From Streptomyces tanashiensis (GTDB taxonomy: Bacteria > Actinomycetota > Actinomycetes > Streptomycetales > Streptomycetaceae), in the NCBI RefSeq assembly GCF_014648895.1, contig NZ_BMRZ01000009.1:1-64000 (forward strand): 64,000 nucleotides of DNA, in the 5' to 3' direction. The notes beneath the pieces were generated by a model. It made no database searches. It saw only the letters and a program-made list of their open reading frames with translations, and was not told where the DNA came from. The translations under genes were made by a program, and so were the position numbers. Every line of letters starts with the position of its first letter. Position 1 is the first letter of the stretch. This document shows, in pieces, positions 38,579 to 47,471 of this stretch.

Positions 38579-39798
38579 CGGCGGGCCTCCTCGGGGAAGA
38601 GCGGCCGGGGGACCGGGAGGGCGTCGTGGGCGTGGAGGAAGGCGGTGACGGCGCGGTCCCAGGAGAAGCCCTCCGCACGCGCGCGTGCGGCCCGGCGGCG
38701 GACCTCCTCCGGGACGGCGAGAAGACCCCGCACCCCGGCGGCGAAGGCCCCCGGTGTGTCGACGGCGGCCGCCCCCGCCGTGCCCACGACCTCGGGCAGG
38801 GCGGAGGAGGCGCTGACCACGACGGGGGTCCCGCAGGCGAGGGCCTCCAGGGCGGAGAGACCGAAGGTCTCCGCCGGCCCGGGGGCCAGGCACACGTCGG
38901 CCGACGCCTGGAGGTCCGCAAGGGCCTCCCGGTCGGCCACGTGCCCGAGGAACCGCACCGGCAGGCGCCGCTCGCGCGCCCGGCGCTCCAGGGTGCCCCT
39001 CAGCGGCCCGTCCCCCGCGACCACGAGCGCGGCCGCGACCCCCGTGCCCCGCAGCTCCTCCAGGGCGTCCAGGGCCGTGCCGGGCCGCTTCTCGACCGAG
39101 AGCCGCGAGCACAGCAGGAGCAGCACCCGCTCCCCGGCGGCGTACCGGGCCCGCAGCACGGTGCTGCGGCGACCGGGGCGGCAGCGCTCCAGGTCCACGC
39201 CGAGCGGAGCCCGTACGACGTTGCGGGCCCCGATCCGCACGAACTCGCGCTCGGCCCACTCCGTGGTGCACACGATCCGCGCGAAGGCCCACGCCGTGCG
39301 GCGGTTGAGCCGGTCCGCCGCGCGGGCCGCGACCGCGGGCGGCACGCCCCAGGTGCGGAGCACTCCGTCGGCCGTCTCGTGGGAGACCATCACCGACGGC
39401 ACGCGCGCGCGTCGCGCCCACTCCCCCGTCCACCGCAGGGTGGTGCGGTCCGAGACCTCGATCCGGTCGGGGGCGAGTTCCTCCAGGAGCCGGCGGACCC
39501 GGCGCCGGTCGGCGAGGACCCGGTAGCCGCCGGTGCCCGGCAGTACGGGTCCGGGCAGGGTGACGACCCGGCCCTGCTCGGTGTGGTGGTCGCTCGCGAC
39601 GTCGCCGGGGACGACGAGGACGGGTTCGTGGCCGGCGGCCAGGTAGCCGCGGCCGAGCTGGTCGAGGGCGGTGCGGAGGCCGCCCGAGGTGGGGGTCACG
39701 AAGTTCGCGAGACGGACGATCCGGAGCCCGGCGCGGCCGGCGCCGGCCTCCGCCCGGATGCCGCCGGCACCGAGGACCCCCGCGTGGACGCCGTTCAC
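38575..39798 (-). CDS. GT4-family glycosyltransferase
   Basis: 407 residues, GT-B fold. The N-domain shows VRLANFVTPTSGGLRTALDQLG. The C-domain shows LLCSRLSVEKRPGTALDAL, GDGPLRGTLERRARE, LGHVADREALADLQASADV and the GT4 catalytic E-x7-E segment APGPAETFGLSALEALACGTPVV. Retaining, nucleotide-sugar-dependent, cytoplasmic or membrane-facing; acceptor unknown. GTG 39798 overlaps the preceding glycosyltransferase stop by 4 bp. Confidence 0.88.
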   Translation of the reverse strand: MNGVHAGVLGAGGIRAEAGAGRAGLRIVRLANFVTPTSGGLRTALDQLGRGYLAAGHEPVLVVPGDVASDHHTEQGRVVTLPGPVLPGTGGYRVLADRRRVRRLLEELAPDRIEVSDRTTLRWTGEWARRARVPSVMVSHETADGVLRTWGVPPAVAARAADRLNRRTAWAFARIVCTTEWAEREFVRIGARNVVRAPLGVDLERCRPGRRSTVLRARYAAGERVLLLLCSRLSVEKRPGTALDALEELRGTGVAAALVVAGDGPLRGTLERRARERRLPVRFLGHVADREALADLQASADVCLAPGPAETFGLSALEALACGTPVVVSASSALPEVVGTAGAAAVDTPGAFAAGVRGLLAVPEEVRRRAARARAEGFSWDRAVTAFLHAHDALPVPRPLFPEEARR

Positions 39799-40916
39799 GC
39801 CGCCACCGCCGTCCGCTCGCGCAGGACCTCCAGGTAGTGGCCGATCAGCTCGTCGCCGAGCGCCTCCCAGGTGCGCCCCTCGACGGCGGCCCGGCCGGCC
39901 GGGCCGTACGCGGCGCGGGTCTCCGGCGCGGCGGCGAGCGCGGCGACGGCCTCGCGCAGGGCGTCCGGGTCGTCCGGGGGGACGAGGAGCCCGGTGCGGC
40001 CGTGGTCGACCAGGTCGAGGGGGCCGCCGGCGGCCGGGGCGACGACCGGGATCCCGCTCGCCATGGCCTCCTGGACGGTCTGGCAGAAGGTCTCGTACGG
40101 GCCGGTGTGGGCGAAGACGTCGAGCGAGGCGAAGATCCGGGCGAGGTCGGGTCCGGTGCGGCGGCCCAGGAACCGGGCGCCGGGCAGGGCCGCGCGGAGG
40201 GCGGGCGCGCTCGGCCCGTCCCCGACGACCACGACCCTGACGCCGGGCAGCGCGCAGACCCCGGCGAGCAGGTCGACCCGCTTCTCGGGGGCGAGGCGGC
40301 CCACGTAGCCGACGAGGAGCTCCCCGTCGGGGGCGAGCTCACGGCGCAGGGCGGGGTCGCGCCGTTCGGGGCGGAAGCGGACGGTGTCCACTCCGCGTCC
40401 CCAGAGCCGGACGCGGCCGATGCCGTGGGCCTCCAGGTCGCGCGCGGCGGCGGAGGACGGGGCGAGGGTACGGTCGGCGGCGCCGTGCACGGCGCGGAGG
40501 CGGCGCCAGGCGGCGCCCTCGCCGGTCCCGACGTACGTGCGCGCGTAGCCGGCGAGGTCGGTCTGGTAGACGGCGACGGCGGGTATGCCGAGGCGGGCGG
40601 CGGCGGTCATCCCCCGGACGCCGAGGACGAACGGGCCTGCGAGGTGGACGAGGTCGGCACGGTGGGCGGCGATGGCCGCGGCGACCCGGCGGCTGGGCAG
40701 GGCGACCCGTACCTGGGGATAGCCGGGCAGGGGGAGGGAGGGCACGCGGACGACGGCGCAGGGGGCGTCGGCGTCCGCGGCCGGGTCGGCGACGGCGGGG
40801 GCGATGACGAGCGGGGTGTGGCCCCGCCGGACGAGGTGGCGCGCGGTCTGCAGGGCGCAGTGCGCCACACCGTTGACGTCGGGAGGGAAGGATTCGGTGA
40901 CGATGACGACACGCAT
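39795..40916 (-). CDS. GT4-family glycosyltransferase (MgtA/PimB-like)
   Basis: 373 residues, GT-B fold. Motifs are TESFPPDVNGVAHCALQTARHL at the N-terminus, YQTDLAGYARTY, WGRGVDTVRFRPERRD, GYVGRLAPEKRVDLLAGV and the E-x7-E region GPYETFCQTVQEAMASGIPVV. The sequence resembles actinobacterial mannosyl/glucuronosyl-diacylglycerol glycosyltransferases of the MgtA type (impression, unverified). It is the first gene of the four-gene minus-strand operon. Confidence 0.87.
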   Translation of the reverse strand: MRVVIVTESFPPDVNGVAHCALQTARHLVRRGHTPLVIAPAVADPAADADAPCAVVRVPSLPLPGYPQVRVALPSRRVAAAIAAHRADLVHLAGPFVLGVRGMTAAARLGIPAVAVYQTDLAGYARTYVGTGEGAAWRRLRAVHGAADRTLAPSSAAARDLEAHGIGRVRLWGRGVDTVRFRPERRDPALRRELAPDGELLVGYVGRLAPEKRVDLLAGVCALPGVRVVVVGDGPSAPALRAALPGARFLGRRTGPDLARIFASLDVFAHTGPYETFCQTVQEAMASGIPVVAPAAGGPLDLVDHGRTGLLVPPDDPDALREAVAALAAAPETRAAYGPAGRAAVEGRTWEALGDELIGHYLEVLRERTAVAA

Positions 40917-41489
<573 letters not shown>

Positions 41490-42905
41490 TCAGACCTGGA
41501 GGTCCGGCCCTATCCGGTTGCGTACCGCCGTCTGGACCTCGACCTCTTCGGCCGGGTCCGCGGCGAGGCGGCGCAATCGTTCGGCGACGCGCACGTCACC
41601 GGTCTCTGCGTGCTGGGCCGCGACCTCGCGGGTGGTCTCCTCGCAGTCCCAGAGGCATTCGACGGCGAAGCCGGTCGCGAAGGTGGGGTCGGTGGCGGCG
41701 AGGGCGCGGGCCACACGGCCGCGCAGCTGGGAGGAGGTCGTCTCGCGGTAGACGTGGCGCAGCACGGGGGCCGCGCAGGCGACGTCGAGGCGTCCGGTGC
41801 CGTCGACGAGGCAGGCGAGCTCGGGGGCGTCGGGGCCCGCGGAGCGCACGGTGTCGCGCAGGGCGCCGAGGACGAGGGTGGCGTCCTGGGCGGTGCCGCG
41901 GCAGGCGAGGACCTCGGCGGCGGCCGTCCCGAGGGCGTCGGTGCGCCGGATCCACGCGCGGGCGCGGGCGACGGCGTCGTCGCCGCACATCCGCCGGTAG
42001 GCGGCGACGGCGGCGTCGGCGACCTCGCGGGAGTCGCCGTCGGCCGCGGCCTCGACGAGGTCGAGGACGGCGGGGTCCCGTGACTCGGCGAGGTGGTGCA
42101 GGGCGGCGCCGCGGGCTCCGGCCGCGCCGTACCGGGCGGCGGCCAGGATCTCGGGCCGGTCCTCGGGTCCGGCGACGGCGGTCAGGCAGCGGGCGGCGGG
42201 GCCGTAGAGGACGGCTCCGCGCTCGTACCCCTCCTGCGCCCAGTCGAGGACGGCCTTGACGCTCCAGCCGGGGCGGGGTCCGGCGGGGCGCATCTGGCGC
42301 TGCCAGCGGTCGAAGGACCCCTGTTCCTGGGCGGCCCTGACCCGGGCGCCGACGGTCTCGCGCCCGTCCTCGGCCCACAGCCGCCAGGGGCGGGGCTCGA
42401 AGGCGTCGCGGACGGTGCGCGCCAGCTCGGCGTCGCCTTCCGCGTCGGCCGGGAAGCGGGCCAGTACGGGCAGGGCGAGCGCGCGGAGCCCGGCGTCGTC
42501 GTCGCGGAGGGCCAGCTCGTCCAGGGCCCAGGCCCAGTTCACGCCGGTCGCCGCGTACCGCCGGAGCAGCAGCAGGGCGTCCTGGCGTCCGTAGGAGGCG
42601 AGGTGCCCGAGGACGGCGAGCGCGAGCCCGGTCCGGGACTCCTCGGTGTCGAGGTGGTCCTCGGCATCGAAGAGGTGCGCCTCGATCTCGTCCAGGCCTC
42701 CGTGGAGGTCCAGGTAGAGACGGGCGTAGTACAGGGAGCGGTTCTCGACCTGCCAGTCGTGGCGGGGGTCGTCGAGAACGCAGTGGTTGAGGGCCGCGAG
42801 GGCCTCGGCGCGTGGCGCGGCGAGCGCGTGCAGGGTGCCGTCGCCGCGGCCCCGCTGCAGCAGGCCGAGCAGGGTGCCGCTCGGCGCTATGACTGGATCG
42901 AACAT
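41490..42905 (-). CDS. HEAT-repeat protein
   Basis: 471 residues from ATG 42905 (MFDPVIAPSGTLLGLLQRGRGDG), with GTGAGG upstream; a GTG at 42920 is less likely. The whole protein is built of paired Ala/Leu/Arg-rich helices such as ALHHLAESRDPAVLDLVEAAADGDSREVADAAVAAYRR and ARALAATDPTFATGFAVECLWDC, consistent with HEAT or HEAT-like scaffolding repeats. No catalytic motif, signal or membrane span. Partner and role unknown; it stands alone. Confidence 0.82.
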   Translation of the reverse strand: MFDPVIAPSGTLLGLLQRGRGDGTLHALAAPRAEALAALNHCVLDDPRHDWQVENRSLYYARLYLDLHGGLDEIEAHLFDAEDHLDTEESRTGLALAVLGHLASYGRQDALLLLRRYAATGVNWAWALDELALRDDDAGLRALALPVLARFPADAEGDAELARTVRDAFEPRPWRLWAEDGRETVGARVRAAQEQGSFDRWQRQMRPAGPRPGWSVKAVLDWAQEGYERGAVLYGPAARCLTAVAGPEDRPEILAAARYGAAGARGAALHHLAESRDPAVLDLVEAAADGDSREVADAAVAAYRRMCGDDAVARARAWIRRTDALGTAAAEVLACRGTAQDATLVLGALRDTVRSAGPDAPELACLVDGTGRLDVACAAPVLRHVYRETTSSQLRGRVARALAATDPTFATGFAVECLWDCEETTREVAAQHAETGDVRVAERLRRLAADPAEEVEVQTAVRNRIGPDLQV

Positions 42906-43164
42906 GGGAAGACGCCTCACATCAAGCTGTCGACACGACCGGGGGATACCGGGGGGAGCCCGGTCGGGCGGTACATCGCCCGTACGCCTAGGCCGCGCGG
43001 CAACATTCGGGGCCGTCCGTCGTCGTCCTTCGCCTGCCAGTGACCATCTTCCTCAGCCTCTCGTCGGTGGCCCGTTTTGCCGGGCCCGACGTCATGATGA
43101 CCCACCCATTTCGCCACCGCGACCACATTTACGACGCCGCTCCCACCTGGGGTTCAGCCGCCGT

Positions 43165-43557
43165 TCACCTGGCTCCGAAGAGTTCCAGGAGCTCGGCCTT
43201 GCCGAACATGCGGGCGGTGTCGAGCGCGGACGGAGTCCCTGCCTCCGGATTCGCGCCGCCGGCGAGGAGGGCGCGGATGACGGCGTCCTCGCCCTTGAAG
43301 ACGGCGCCGGCGAGCGGGGTCTGGCCGCGGTCGTTGGCGCGGTCGGCCTCGGCGCCGCGCTCCAGGAGGGCGGTGACCGCGGCGGCGTGGCCGTGGTAGG
43401 CGGCGAGCATGACGAGGGTGTCGCCCTTGTCGTTGGTGAGGTTCGCGGGGACGCCCGCGTCGACGTAGGCGGCGAGGGCGTCGGCGTCACCCGTGCGTGC
43501 GAGGTCGAAGACCTTGGACGCCAGCTCGATGACCTCGGGGTCCGGAGTCTCGCTCAT
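43165..43557 (-). CDS. Ankyrin-repeat protein
   Basis: 130 residues comprising three to four ankyrin repeats: DADALAAYVDAGVPANLTNDKGDTLVMLAAYHGHAAAVTALLERGAEADRANDRGQTPLAGAVFKGEDAVIRALLAGGANPEAGTPSALDTARMFGKAELLELF. It is a small cytoplasmic protein-protein interaction module. ATG 43557 follows a GAGAGG-rich leader. It is monocistronic and divergent from smeA; its role is unknown. Confidence 0.87.
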   Translation of the reverse strand: MSETPDPEVIELASKVFDLARTGDADALAAYVDAGVPANLTNDKGDTLVMLAAYHGHAAAVTALLERGAEADRANDRGQTPLAGAVFKGEDAVIRALLAGGANPEAGTPSALDTARMFGKAELLELFGAR

Positions 43558-43865
43558 CGGGTGGGACCGCCTCTCTCTCCTGCTGTGTCGGCCTGTGCAC
43601 GGCAAGCGCGGCCGTACGAGTGAATCGACAGGGTACTGCCCGTCCGGCGACATGACGGCGCCCGGCCGAGGCAAAGATCACGTCATCCCGCCCCGGGGTG
43701 CCTCTAGCGCATGCCGCGCATTTCGCCACCCGGCACGGCGTTCGATGTCTGCCGGTCAAGTGAAATCACCCGTTTTTCACTCTAATGCACCTTTAGTCAC
43801 ATAGATACTTGCTGTGAACCTGGAAGGACTCATGGTGACTGTCCCCTCAACCAGGAGAACAACCC
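43558..43865. promoter_or_regulatory. Divergent promoter region, ankyrin gene / smeA-sffA
   Basis: The 308-bp gap has no gene but contains an AT-rich stretch (about 43740-43815) with a perfect inverted repeat AGTGAAA-N9-TTTCACT at 43759-43781, a likely binding site for a regulator of smeA-sffA. smeA's ribosome binding site AGGAG is at 43854-43858. The smeA-sffA operon depends on whi regulators in S. coelicolor; a consensus WhiG promoter or GACAC WhiA box was not recognised. Confidence 0.5.
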
Positions 43866-44060
43866 ATGATCCTGTCCATCTCAGGCGTCGTCCTGCTCGG
43901 CATCATCTGCTTCCTGTTCTTCAAGAAGGACGGGATGAAGGCCTCGCACGCCCTCGTCAGCTCGCTGTTCGGCTTCTACCTCGCGGGCACCGCCATCGCC
44001 CCGAGCATCACGGCGGGTGGGCAGAGCCTCGCCGGCCTCCTGGGCGGGATCAAGTTCTGA
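43866..44060 (+). CDS. smeA: Small sporulation membrane protein SmeA
   Basis: 64 residues, two hydrophobic segments (ILSISGVVLLGIICFLFF and ALVSSLFGFYLAGTAIA) joined by a short KKDGMK loop. S. coelicolor SmeA is a small (63-residue) hydrophobic protein encoded with sffA and reported to recruit the FtsK-like SffA to sporulation septa. Size, composition and linkage to sffA 37 bp downstream make the identity convincing, although it rests on memory rather than alignment. Confidence 0.85.
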   Translation: MILSISGVVLLGIICFLFFKKDGMKASHALVSSLFGFYLAGTAIAPSITAGGQSLAGLLGGIKF

Positions 44061-44097
44061 CGCCCTTCAGTCCCTTCCACCGATTCAGGAGTACTTC

Positions 44098-45825
44098 GTG
44101 GCCCGGCGACCACTCCCCCGCATTCTGAGCAGCGGCAGCGCACAGATCGCTCGTAGTCGAGAGATCGCGCGCACGGCCGCCGACAGCGCCACCGACGTGC
44201 TCCATCCACTGATCACGGTCACCCGTGGTCTGCGGAAGCTGGCCGCGACCGCGCGCGCCAGGTGGGCCGCGACCCCCAAGGAACGGCGTGGTCCCACGCT
44301 GGCCCTGGTCGCGGCCTGCGTCCTGGTCGTCGCCCTCATGCCGTACGGGCCGCTGCTCGCGCTCGTCGTGCTCATGGGCGCCGCCGCCTGGAAGGGCCGT
44401 GAACGCCCGGTCGTCAAGACCGGGCCCGACGACGCGGAGATCGCCCGGCTCAAGGGCCTGTACGAGGCCCTCGTGCCGTACTTCTCCGTCCCCGACGACC
44501 CCGAACCGCTCTTCGCCCACGGCGGCGACTGGAGCGGCGCCTTCGCGGAGTACGCCTTCGACGAGGACGGCCGCCTCACCCGCCTCAGGATCGCGTACCC
44601 CCCGTACTTCACCGACGGCGAGCCCGCCGCCCGCGCCCGCATCGAGCAGCTGCTCCACGCCAAGTCGGGGCGCGGCCGCGAGTACCGCTTCGACTGGGAC
44701 GAGGAGGGCAACCGGCTCGACCTGAGCGTGCTGCCCGCCCTGCCCACCACCATCGCCGCCCAGCGCTTCGTCACGGTGCCGGGCGAGACCGTCCTGGGCT
44801 TCACCGACGCGGACGCCGTGCAGCGGACCGTGCCCGTCGTCTCGGCGGACGGCACGGAGGACGCGCCCGCCGTCGTCTGGCGCACCGGCCCCCGCTCCAC
44901 CGAGCCGCACCTGCTCGCCGTCGGCCAGCCCGGCAGCGGCACCACCTCCCTGCTGCGCTCGATCGCCCTCCAGGCGCTCCCCCACGGCGACGTGCTGATC
45001 GTCGACGGCGGCGGCACCGGCGAGTACGCGTGCCTGGCCGGCCGCGACGGAGTCCTCGCGATCGAGTGCGGGCTCTCCGGCGCCCTCACCACCCTGGAGT
45101 GGGCGGCCCACGAGACGGAGCGGCGGCTGATCGCCGCGAACCGGGCCCGGCAGGCCGGGCAGCCCGCGCCCGAGGACACCCGCCGCCCGCTGTGGATCCT
45201 GCTCGACCGGCCGAGCGTCCTCGGCCACCTGGCCGCCGCCGACGGCCGCCAGGACCCCCAGGACCTGCTCCAGGTGCCGCTGCGGCACGGGCGCGCGGCC
45301 CAGGTCACGGTGGTCGTGGCCGAGCAGTCCGACAGCACGGACACCCTGAGCGAGGCGGTACGGACCCACACCAGGGCCCGGATCGTCCTCGGCCCCGCCG
45401 CTCCCGAGCAGATCACGGCCGTCCTCGGTGCCCAGCCGCACACCACGCCGACGCCCGAGGTCCCGGCGGGCCGCGGCTACGCGCGCCTGGGCACCGGTCC
45501 GGTCCTCCGGCTCCAGGTGCCGGCGACGCCCGACCCGTACGACGACGCGACGAGCGAGGCGCACCGCCGGGCGGTCCTGGAGCTGCTCCCGGAGCGCCAC
45601 GCGATCGCGGCGCCGCCCGCGCCCGCGGACCCGCCGACGGTCGCCGCCCCGACCGTGGTCACGGTCAAGGCCCCGGCCCCGGTCGCGGCCTCGGACACGG
45701 TGTCGATGCCGACCGCCGTGGTCGAGACGGTCCCCGGCTCGGCCCCCGAGCCGGCCCCGGCGCCCCGCGCCGAACAGGAGCCCGGTCCGGCCCCGTTCCA
45801 CACCCCGGTCCCCGCGGAGGGCTGA
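44098..45825 (+). CDS. sffA: SpoIIIE/FtsK-like septal protein SffA
   Basis: 575 residues from GTG 44098 (CAGGAG upstream). An N-terminal cytoplasmic part (1-66) is followed by two hydrophobic segments at about 67-98 and a cytoplasmic FtsK-like ATPase domain. P-loop region VGQPGSGTTSLLRS: position 282, normally the Walker A lysine, is Thr. A Walker B-like WILLDRP follows, then an FtsK-type AQVTVVVAEQS. The last 90 residues are Pro/Ala-rich. In S. coelicolor SffA acts in chromosome handling and septation during sporulation with SmeA. Start GTG gives the usual MARRPLPR. Ends at a 52-bp palindromic terminator. Confidence 0.85.
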   Translation: MARRPLPRILSSGSAQIARSREIARTAADSATDVLHPLITVTRGLRKLAATARARWAATPKERRGPTLALVAACVLVVALMPYGPLLALVVLMGAAAWKGRERPVVKTGPDDAEIARLKGLYEALVPYFSVPDDPEPLFAHGGDWSGAFAEYAFDEDGRLTRLRIAYPPYFTDGEPAARARIEQLLHAKSGRGREYRFDWDEEGNRLDLSVLPALPTTIAAQRFVTVPGETVLGFTDADAVQRTVPVVSADGTEDAPAVVWRTGPRSTEPHLLAVGQPGSGTTSLLRSIALQALPHGDVLIVDGGGTGEYACLAGRDGVLAIECGLSGALTTLEWAAHETERRLIAANRARQAGQPAPEDTRRPLWILLDRPSVLGHLAAADGRQDPQDLLQVPLRHGRAAQVTVVVAEQSDSTDTLSEAVRTHTRARIVLGPAAPEQITAVLGAQPHTTPTPEVPAGRGYARLGTGPVLRLQVPATPDPYDDATSEAHRRAVLELLPERHAIAAPPAPADPPTVAAPTVVTVKAPAPVAASDTVSMPTAVVETVPGSAPEPAPAPRAEQEPGPAPFHTPVPAEG

Positions 45826-45828
45826 CGA

Positions 45829-45880
45829 CGGACGTACGAAGGGTCCCCACGCGCGCGCGTGGGGACCCTTCGTACGTCCG
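45829..45880. terminator. 52-bp perfect palindrome, bidirectional terminator
   Basis: Every one of 26 base pairs matches about the centre between 45854 and 45855. It begins 4 bp after the sffA stop and ends 9 bp before the stop of the convergent MocR gene. As RNA it folds to a very stable hairpin in both directions. No U tract is present. Confidence 0.85.
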
Positions 45881-45889
45881 CGTCACCGG

Positions 45890-47392
45890 CTATGCCACGA
45901 ACGACCTCGGCGGTTCCGCTCCCCCGCCGCCCGCGCCGGACTCGACCAGGCGGGCCGCGGCGGCCAGCCGGGCGGCCGCCTCGTCGGCGACAGGTCCGCC
46001 GACCGTGAAGGGCAGCCGGACGAAGCCCTCGAAGGCGCCGTCGACGCCGAAGCGCGGCCCGGAGGGGACCCGGACGCCGACCCGCTCCCCCGCCTCGGCG
46101 AGCCGGGAGCCGGACAGGCCGCCGGTACGGACCCAGAGGGTCAGACCGCCGCGCGGGACCGAGAACTCCCACTCCGGGAGCTCCCGGCGGACGGCGGCGA
46201 CGAGCGCGTCCCTGTTCTCCCTCGCCTGCTCGCGGCGGAGGCTCACGGCCTCCTCCCAGCCGCCCGTCCGCATCAGCCAGTTCACGCCGAGCTGCTCCAG
46301 GACGGGGGTGCCGAGATCGGCGTACGCGCGCGCGGCCACCAGGGAACGGATGACGTCGGGCGCGGCCCGGACCCAGCCGATCCGCATGCCCGCCCAGAAG
46401 GCCTTGCTGGCCGAGCCGACCGTGAGGACGGTGGCGCCCGCCGGGTCGAAGGCGCACACCGGCCGGGGCATCGCCACGTCCTCGTCGAGGTGCAGCTCGG
46501 CCATGGTCTCGTCGACGACGAGGACCGTGCCGGCCGAGCGGGCCGCCTCGACCAGCTGCCGCCGCTGGTCCTCGTCGGCGAGCGCGCCGGTCGGGTTGTG
46601 GAAGTCGGCGACGACGTACGCGAGGCGGGGCGCGGCGTCACGCAGCACCTGGCGCCAGCGGCCCAGGTCCCAGCTGCCCAGGCCCTCGGCCATGGCGACG
46701 GGCACGAGCCGGGCACCCGCCGAGCGCATGAGCTGGAGGATGTTGGCGTACGAGGGGGACTCGACGGCGATCCGTTCGCCGCGGCCCGCGAAGAGGTGGC
46801 AGATGGCGTCGATGGCGCCCATGGCGCCGGTCGTGACCATGATCTGCTCGGGCATGGTGGGGATCCCGCGCGCGGTGTACCGGTCGGCGAGCATCTGCCG
46901 CAGCGCGGGCAGCCCGGCCGGGTAGTCCCCGTGCGTGTGGGCGTAGGGCGGCAGCTCCTCCAGGGCCCCCTGGACACCCCGGGTGAGCCAGGGCTCGGGC
47001 GCGGGCAGCGCCGCGCAGCCGAGGTCGATCATCGAGCCGAGGGACTCGGGGGGCAGCGGTTCGAGGCCGCGCGCCGGCAGCGGGTTCCCGGCGGGCACGG
47101 CGGTCCAGCTGCCGGCGCCGCGCCGTGACTCCAGGAAGCCCTCGGTGCGGAGCGCCTCGTAGGCCGCGGCGACCGTGGTGCGGCTGACGGTGAGCGCGAG
47201 GGCGAGCTCCCGCTCGGCGGGCAGGCGGGCGGCGACCGGGACGCGGCCCTCCAGGACGAGCAGCCGGATGCCGTCGGCCAGGGCGCGGTAGGCGGGCGGC
47301 TTGCGGGCGCCGGGGCCGGCGGGCCGGGGCTGCTGCGCCTGGAGCTGCCGGGCGAGCTGAGCCGGTCCCACCGCCGAAGTCCACTGAGCCAT
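45890..47392 (-). CDS. MocR-type regulator (GntR HTH plus aminotransferase domain)
   Basis: 500 residues. The GntR winged helix lies at about 35-110 (YRALADGIRLLVLEGRVPVAARLPAERELALALTVSRTTVAAAYEALRTEGFLESRRGAG). The aminotransferase-like domain shows NPTGAL near residue 300 and the PLP lysine in GSASKAFWAGMRIGW. ATG 47392 follows AAGGTGGA. It is divergent from a YczE-family membrane protein gene, a recurrent MocR neighbour, and likely regulates it. It differs from the MocR protein at 4992 by a longer linker and a canonical SASKAFW motif. Confidence 0.88.
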   Translation of the reverse strand: MAQWTSAVGPAQLARQLQAQQPRPAGPGARKPPAYRALADGIRLLVLEGRVPVAARLPAERELALALTVSRTTVAAAYEALRTEGFLESRRGAGSWTAVPAGNPLPARGLEPLPPESLGSMIDLGCAALPAPEPWLTRGVQGALEELPPYAHTHGDYPAGLPALRQMLADRYTARGIPTMPEQIMVTTGAMGAIDAICHLFAGRGERIAVESPSYANILQLMRSAGARLVPVAMAEGLGSWDLGRWRQVLRDAAPRLAYVVADFHNPTGALADEDQRRQLVEAARSAGTVLVVDETMAELHLDEDVAMPRPVCAFDPAGATVLTVGSASKAFWAGMRIGWVRAAPDVIRSLVAARAYADLGTPVLEQLGVNWLMRTGGWEEAVSLRREQARENRDALVAAVRRELPEWEFSVPRGGLTLWVRTGGLSGSRLAEAGERVGVRVPSGPRFGVDGAFEGFVRLPFTVGGPVADEAAARLAAAARLVESGAGGGGAEPPRSFVA

Positions 47393-47471
47393 GGAAATCA
47401 GTCCACCTTCCTCGAATTGGCCATGGTTGGCACCCGTTCCCCCGCCACAGAGTGTCATGAGTCAGTCCACT
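47378..47471. promoter_or_regulatory. Three AGTCCAC direct repeats at the MocR/YczE divergent promoter
   Basis: AGTCCAC occurs at 47378-47384, 47400-47406 and 47464-47470, the first two 22 bp apart (two helical turns), in the same orientation. The first lies just inside the mocR coding start, the last just inside the yczE-like start. Direct repeats at this spacing suit MocR dimers. Binding is inferred. Confidence 0.4.
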
